The notes below the pieces were generated by a model. It had not been told where the DNA came from. It worked only from the letters and a program-made list of their open reading frames with translations, and made no database searches. 64,000 nt of DNA, from the NCBI RefSeq assembly GCF_001493375.1, contig NZ_LN929895.1, positions 330,126 to 394,125 of the forward strand, given 5' to 3'. Of the stretch, positions 62,714-64,000 are shown piece by piece (the stretch's first letter is position 1; each line of letters opens with the position of its first letter). The stretch is from Streptomyces specialis. GTDB lineage: Bacteria > Actinomycetota > Actinomycetes > Streptomycetales > Streptomycetaceae. A program made the translations under genes and the position numbers.

Positions 62714-63334
62714 GTGACCGATCCGCTTCCCGCGCCCCGCGGCGCGGCCCCCCTGTCGTCGCTCCCGCCGCTTTCCGCGGACTTCCGCGCGTTCCACCAG
62801 TTGTACCGGCCCGCGTACGTCCGCTGGGCCGAGCTGTTCCTGGGGGCGCGGGCCGACGCCGAGGAGGTCGTCGATCGCACGTTCGAGCAACTCGCCGCCG
62901 AGTGGCCGGACGTGCTGCGGCTCGACGGCCCCGCCGGGCACGCGTGGTCCGTGCTCAAGCGGCACACCGTCGAGGCCGCGCACGCCCGCGGCCGGCGGGC
63001 GGTGGTGTCGGACACGGCGGCGTTCGAGACCCGGGCCCTGCGCTACGCGGTCGATCCCATAGGGGAGTTGGCCGAAAGCCTCTCCATCTACCAGGCGATC
63101 CGGGAGCTTCCCGAGCGGCAGCACGACGTCATCGTGCTGCGGTACTGCGTCGGTTACAGCACGGAGGAGACGGCCGACATCCTCGGCATCAGCGTGCCCG
63201 GCGTACGGTCCACCGCGCGGTACGCCCGGCACCGGCTCAAGGAGGTGCTCGGCCTGGACGACGGCGACCGGCCGGAAGCCGAACGGTGGGACGTGGCACG
63301 GGAGGTGAGCGGCGACGATGCCCAGGTCCATTGA
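62714..63334 (+). CDS. ECF-type RNA polymerase sigma factor
   Basis: 206 residues from GTG 62714 with GGGAGG upstream. Region 2 is FRAFHQLYRPAYVRWAELFL and ADAEEVVDRTFEQLAAEW. Region 4: LPERQHDVIVLRYCVGYSTE, then ETADILGISVPGVRSTARYA. It has the size and architecture of extracytoplasmic-function sigma factors. The following gene overlaps by 17 bp and is the likely anti-sigma or partner. Confidence 0.88.
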   Translation: MTDPLPAPRGAAPLSSLPPLSADFRAFHQLYRPAYVRWAELFLGARADAEEVVDRTFEQLAAEWPDVLRLDGPAGHAWSVLKRHTVEAAHARGRRAVVSDTAAFETRALRYAVDPIGELAESLSIYQAIRELPERQHDVIVLRYCVGYSTEETADILGISVPGVRSTARYARHRLKEVLGLDDGDRPEAERWDVAREVSGDDAQVH

Positions 63335-64000
63335 CGACGCGCTGGCCAGGGCGGTTTCGGCGCACCGTCCCCACACGTACACCGAGCAGGAGATCGAGGC
63401 CGCCGAGGCGCGCATCGCGGCCCGGGTGGAGGCCCGGCTCGCCGACCGCGTGCCGGGCCAGCGGCGCCGGGCGGACGCCGTTCCGGGCCGCGACGCCGTC
63501 GCCGGTCACGACGCGGACGCGGCGGGGCAGTTGGGCGTCCTGTGCCGGACCGTGGTCGGGCAGGAAGGCGCGCTCCAGCACCTGGCCGCCTTCCTGGCCC
63601 GGCGCATTCCGCACCCGGACGGCGCGCGGGTCCTCGGCTGCGTACTCCAACTGGCCGGGCGCGAGGACAGCGCGCGCTTCTGGTGGCAGTACGCCGCCGG
63701 AGCCGGGGACGCCGCCGCTGCCTACTGCCTGTATCTGCACCATCTGACGCTCGGCGAACGGTGGGAGGCCGAACTCTGGCACCGGCAGTCCGACCGCCCC
63801 GGCCGCGACGTCCGCGGTGGCCGTCACGACGAACCCACGGCGGGCGACGGCAGCAGCCCGGCCCTTGTGCTGCGCGTGCTGACGCTGCTGCGCGGCGACA
63901 GCGCGTATCTGACGGAGGCCGCCGCCGCGGTGGTCCACTACGTGCCGGACGCCGTCCAGTTCGTCGACGAGATCGAACTCCCGTTGCCCGCCGCCGATTT
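63318..64000 (+). CDS. Sigma-factor partner or hypothetical protein (3' end outside window)
   Basis: From ATG 63318, overlapping the sigma gene, 227 residues run to the window edge. It begins MPRSIDDALARAVSAHRPHT and has a helical middle (ALQHLAAFLARRIPHPDGAR; REDSARFWWQYAAGAGD) that resembles tetratrico-like helix pairs. No membrane segment appears in the visible part. Coupling to the sigma gene suggests a regulatory partner; the family is unknown. Confidence 0.65.
   Translation, partial: MPRSIDDALARAVSAHRPHTYTEQEIEAAEARIAARVEARLADRVPGQRRRADAVPGRDAVAGHDADAAGQLGVLCRTVVGQEGALQHLAAFLARRIPHPDGARVLGCVLQLAGREDSARFWWQYAAGAGDAAAAYCLYLHHLTLGERWEAELWHRQSDRPGRDVRGGRHDEPTAGDGSSPALVLRVLTLLRGDSAYLTEAAAAVVHYVPDAVQFVDEIELPLPAAD

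Overview
The window is very GC-rich DNA with actinobacterial gene density, GTG/TTG starts and purine-rich ribosome binding sites. It looks like a Streptomyces (or close relative) chromosome. The left edge carries a block I recognise as typical of Streptomyces: DUF5926/SEC-C protein, RsbW-like ATPase, glycerophosphodiester phosphodiesterase, HtrA-like protease and tRNA-Ser(UGA). Two stretches (17354-17579 and 59803-60058) are Nextera sequencing-adapter sequence and read-through noise built into the assembly. Contiguity across them is therefore unproven, and isolated single-base frameshifts should be read with caution.

The 3' half of tRNA-Ser (3829-3881) recurs at 50722-50774 and, shorter, at 52639-52671. 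The roughly 47 kb between the first two copies reads as a tRNA-integrated genomic island. Its left part (4-17 kb) is accessory and partly decayed: a PD-(D/E)XK-like nuclease, a TraG-like remnant, a secreted-toxin/immunity pair, a MerR/SDR pair, a ParB-like protein and a DUF6573 protein. No integrase was found.

The core of the island is two type I CRISPR-Cas systems with five arrays. The I-E part has an orphan cas1-cas2 pair with array A1 (17.7-19.7 kb, minus strand), array A2 (20.35-20.68 kb), a complete cas3-cas8e/cas11 (one fused frame)-cas7e-cas5e-cas6e-cas1-cas2 operon (20.8-30.1 kb) and array A3 (30.2-30.9 kb). After a metabolic and partly broken interlude (31-35.9 kb: FAD monooxygenase/TetR pair, IclR and SUKH-like remnants) comes a type I-B system. 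It has array A4 (35.9-37.5 kb, read leftward), cas6-cas8b-cas7-cas5-cas3 (37.7-44.1 kb), an IS5-family element inserted beside a leader, array A5 (45.25-47.05 kb, read rightward) and a convergent cas4-cas1-cas2 module (48.4-50.1 kb, minus strand) whose cas2 has a damaged start. A4 and A5 have different repeats, but the repeats show a compensatory base-pair swap in the hairpin and their leaders are homologous over about 95 bp. One Cas6 and one adaptation module probably serve both.

Right of the island (50.8-64 kb) are a DUF218 protein, small hypotheticals, and a putative catabolic operon with its divergent LysR regulator (aldehyde dehydrogenase, DapA-family lyase, ornithine-cyclodeaminase-like protein, 39-residue ORF, extradiol-type VOC protein). 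These are followed by small membrane and secreted proteins, an ArsR-regulated flavin monooxygenase, a scar joining a lasso-peptide B2 remnant to a truncated glutamine-methyltransferase gene, and an ECF sigma factor with a downstream partner running off the end.
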